Assembly: GCA_004557505.1 (NCBI GenBank)
Contig: SFGZ01000013.1
Coordinates: 1 to 42,595, forward strand
Source: Coriobacteriaceae bacterium
GTDB taxonomy: Bacteria; Actinomycetota; Coriobacteriia; Coriobacteriales; Atopobiaceae
Direction of reading: 5' to 3'
DNA: 42,595 nucleotides
The notes below the pieces were generated by a model that saw nothing but the letters and a program-made list of their open reading frames with translations, searched no databases and was not told the origin of the DNA. Below, in pieces: positions 42,517-42,595 of this stretch. A program made the position numbers and the translations under genes. How positions within the stretch are numbered: the stretch's first letter is position 1; each line of letters starts with the position of its first letter.

Positions 42517-42595
42517 ATGGCAAGCACGACTGAGGCACTCGGGATGATCGAGACCAAGGGCATGGTCGGCGCCGTCGAGGCGGCCGACGCGATGG
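42517..42595 (+). CDS. BMC-H shell protein (start only, truncated by window edge)
   Basis: The frame from ATG 42517, after CAGGGAGGAAC, encodes ASTTEALGMIETKGMVGAVEAADAM, the canonical BMC-H N-terminus. The gene continues past the right edge. It is a third hexamer gene of the operon and shows that more shell genes follow. Confidence 0.93.
   Translation, partial: MASTTEALGMIETKGMVGAVEAADAM

Overview
The window has three parts. (1) Positions 1 to about 24,640 are most of a siphophage-type prophage, entirely on the + strand. (2) Positions 24,643 to 31,336 are chromosomal housekeeping genes: tRNA-Pro(UGG), NADP-type glutamate dehydrogenase gdhA, and carbamoyl-phosphate synthetase carA-carB. (3) Positions 32,349 to the right edge are the first part of a glycyl-radical bacterial microcompartment (BMC) operon of the choline-utilisation (cut) type, which runs off the window. 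High GC, frequent GTG/TTG starts, a preference for TAG stops and the gene content suggest an anaerobic high-GC actinobacterium, most likely a coriobacterium (Olsenella/Atopobium/Collinsella-like). That taxonomic call is inference; no rRNA is present.

Prophage, left to right: the 3' end of an unknown gene; SSB; a 56-aa gene; a Myb/SANT-like gene joined out of frame to the C-terminal half of a RusA resolvase; a late-regulator-like HTH protein whose N-terminus resembles the 56-aa gene; HNH nuclease; three TTTCAACA boxes exactly 21 bp apart; a ParB-DUF4417 fusion; two neighbouring genes that both start MGGRGASS (the first broken by an in-frame amber codon); a tRNA-like element followed by a terminator; small and large terminase; portal; MuF-like minor head protein; scaffold; major capsid; connector and tail-completion genes; major tail protein; two tail chaperones joined by a canonical A AAA AAC -1 frameshift site; a 1138-aa tape measure with three 29-aa repeats; three tail-tip/fibre proteins, two of which carry DUF5648-type modules and one a ricin-B-like region; and a lysis block (small membrane protein, amber-split small gene, holin, zinc ribbon, amidase). 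No integrase is visible and the left end lies outside the window. The 3' end of tRNA-Pro faces the prophage, as expected if this tRNA is the attachment site.

Housekeeping block: tRNA-Pro is on the minus strand with a clear promoter. gdhA ends at a strong terminator, followed by a cluster of short direct and inverted repeats. carA has an intrinsic terminator in its leader, consistent with attenuation. carA and carB abut, with carB starting at TTG.

BMC operon: about 1 kb of non-coding, partly AT-rich DNA precedes a DMT-type transporter, a small winged-helix-like protein, two BMC-H shell proteins, an aldehyde-dehydrogenase-like protein that lacks the catalytic cysteine, choline TMA-lyase CutC, its activase CutD, an EutT-N-like protein, EutJ-like chaperone, a divergent BMC-like protein, a BMC-P vertex protein, a PduL phosphotransacylase and the start of another BMC-H. 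CutC carries every catalytic and choline-pocket residue I checked, each shifted by one from the numbering I recall for the characterised Desulfovibrio alaskensis enzyme. The expected pathway is choline to trimethylamine plus acetaldehyde inside the shell, then acetaldehyde to acetyl-CoA to acetyl-phosphate. A competent aldehyde dehydrogenase and an alcohol dehydrogenase are not in the window and should lie downstream. The most unusual points are the ALDH pseudoenzyme, the tRNA-like RNA, the 21-bp iterons, the two amber-split phage genes and the secreted-protein modules on the phage tail.
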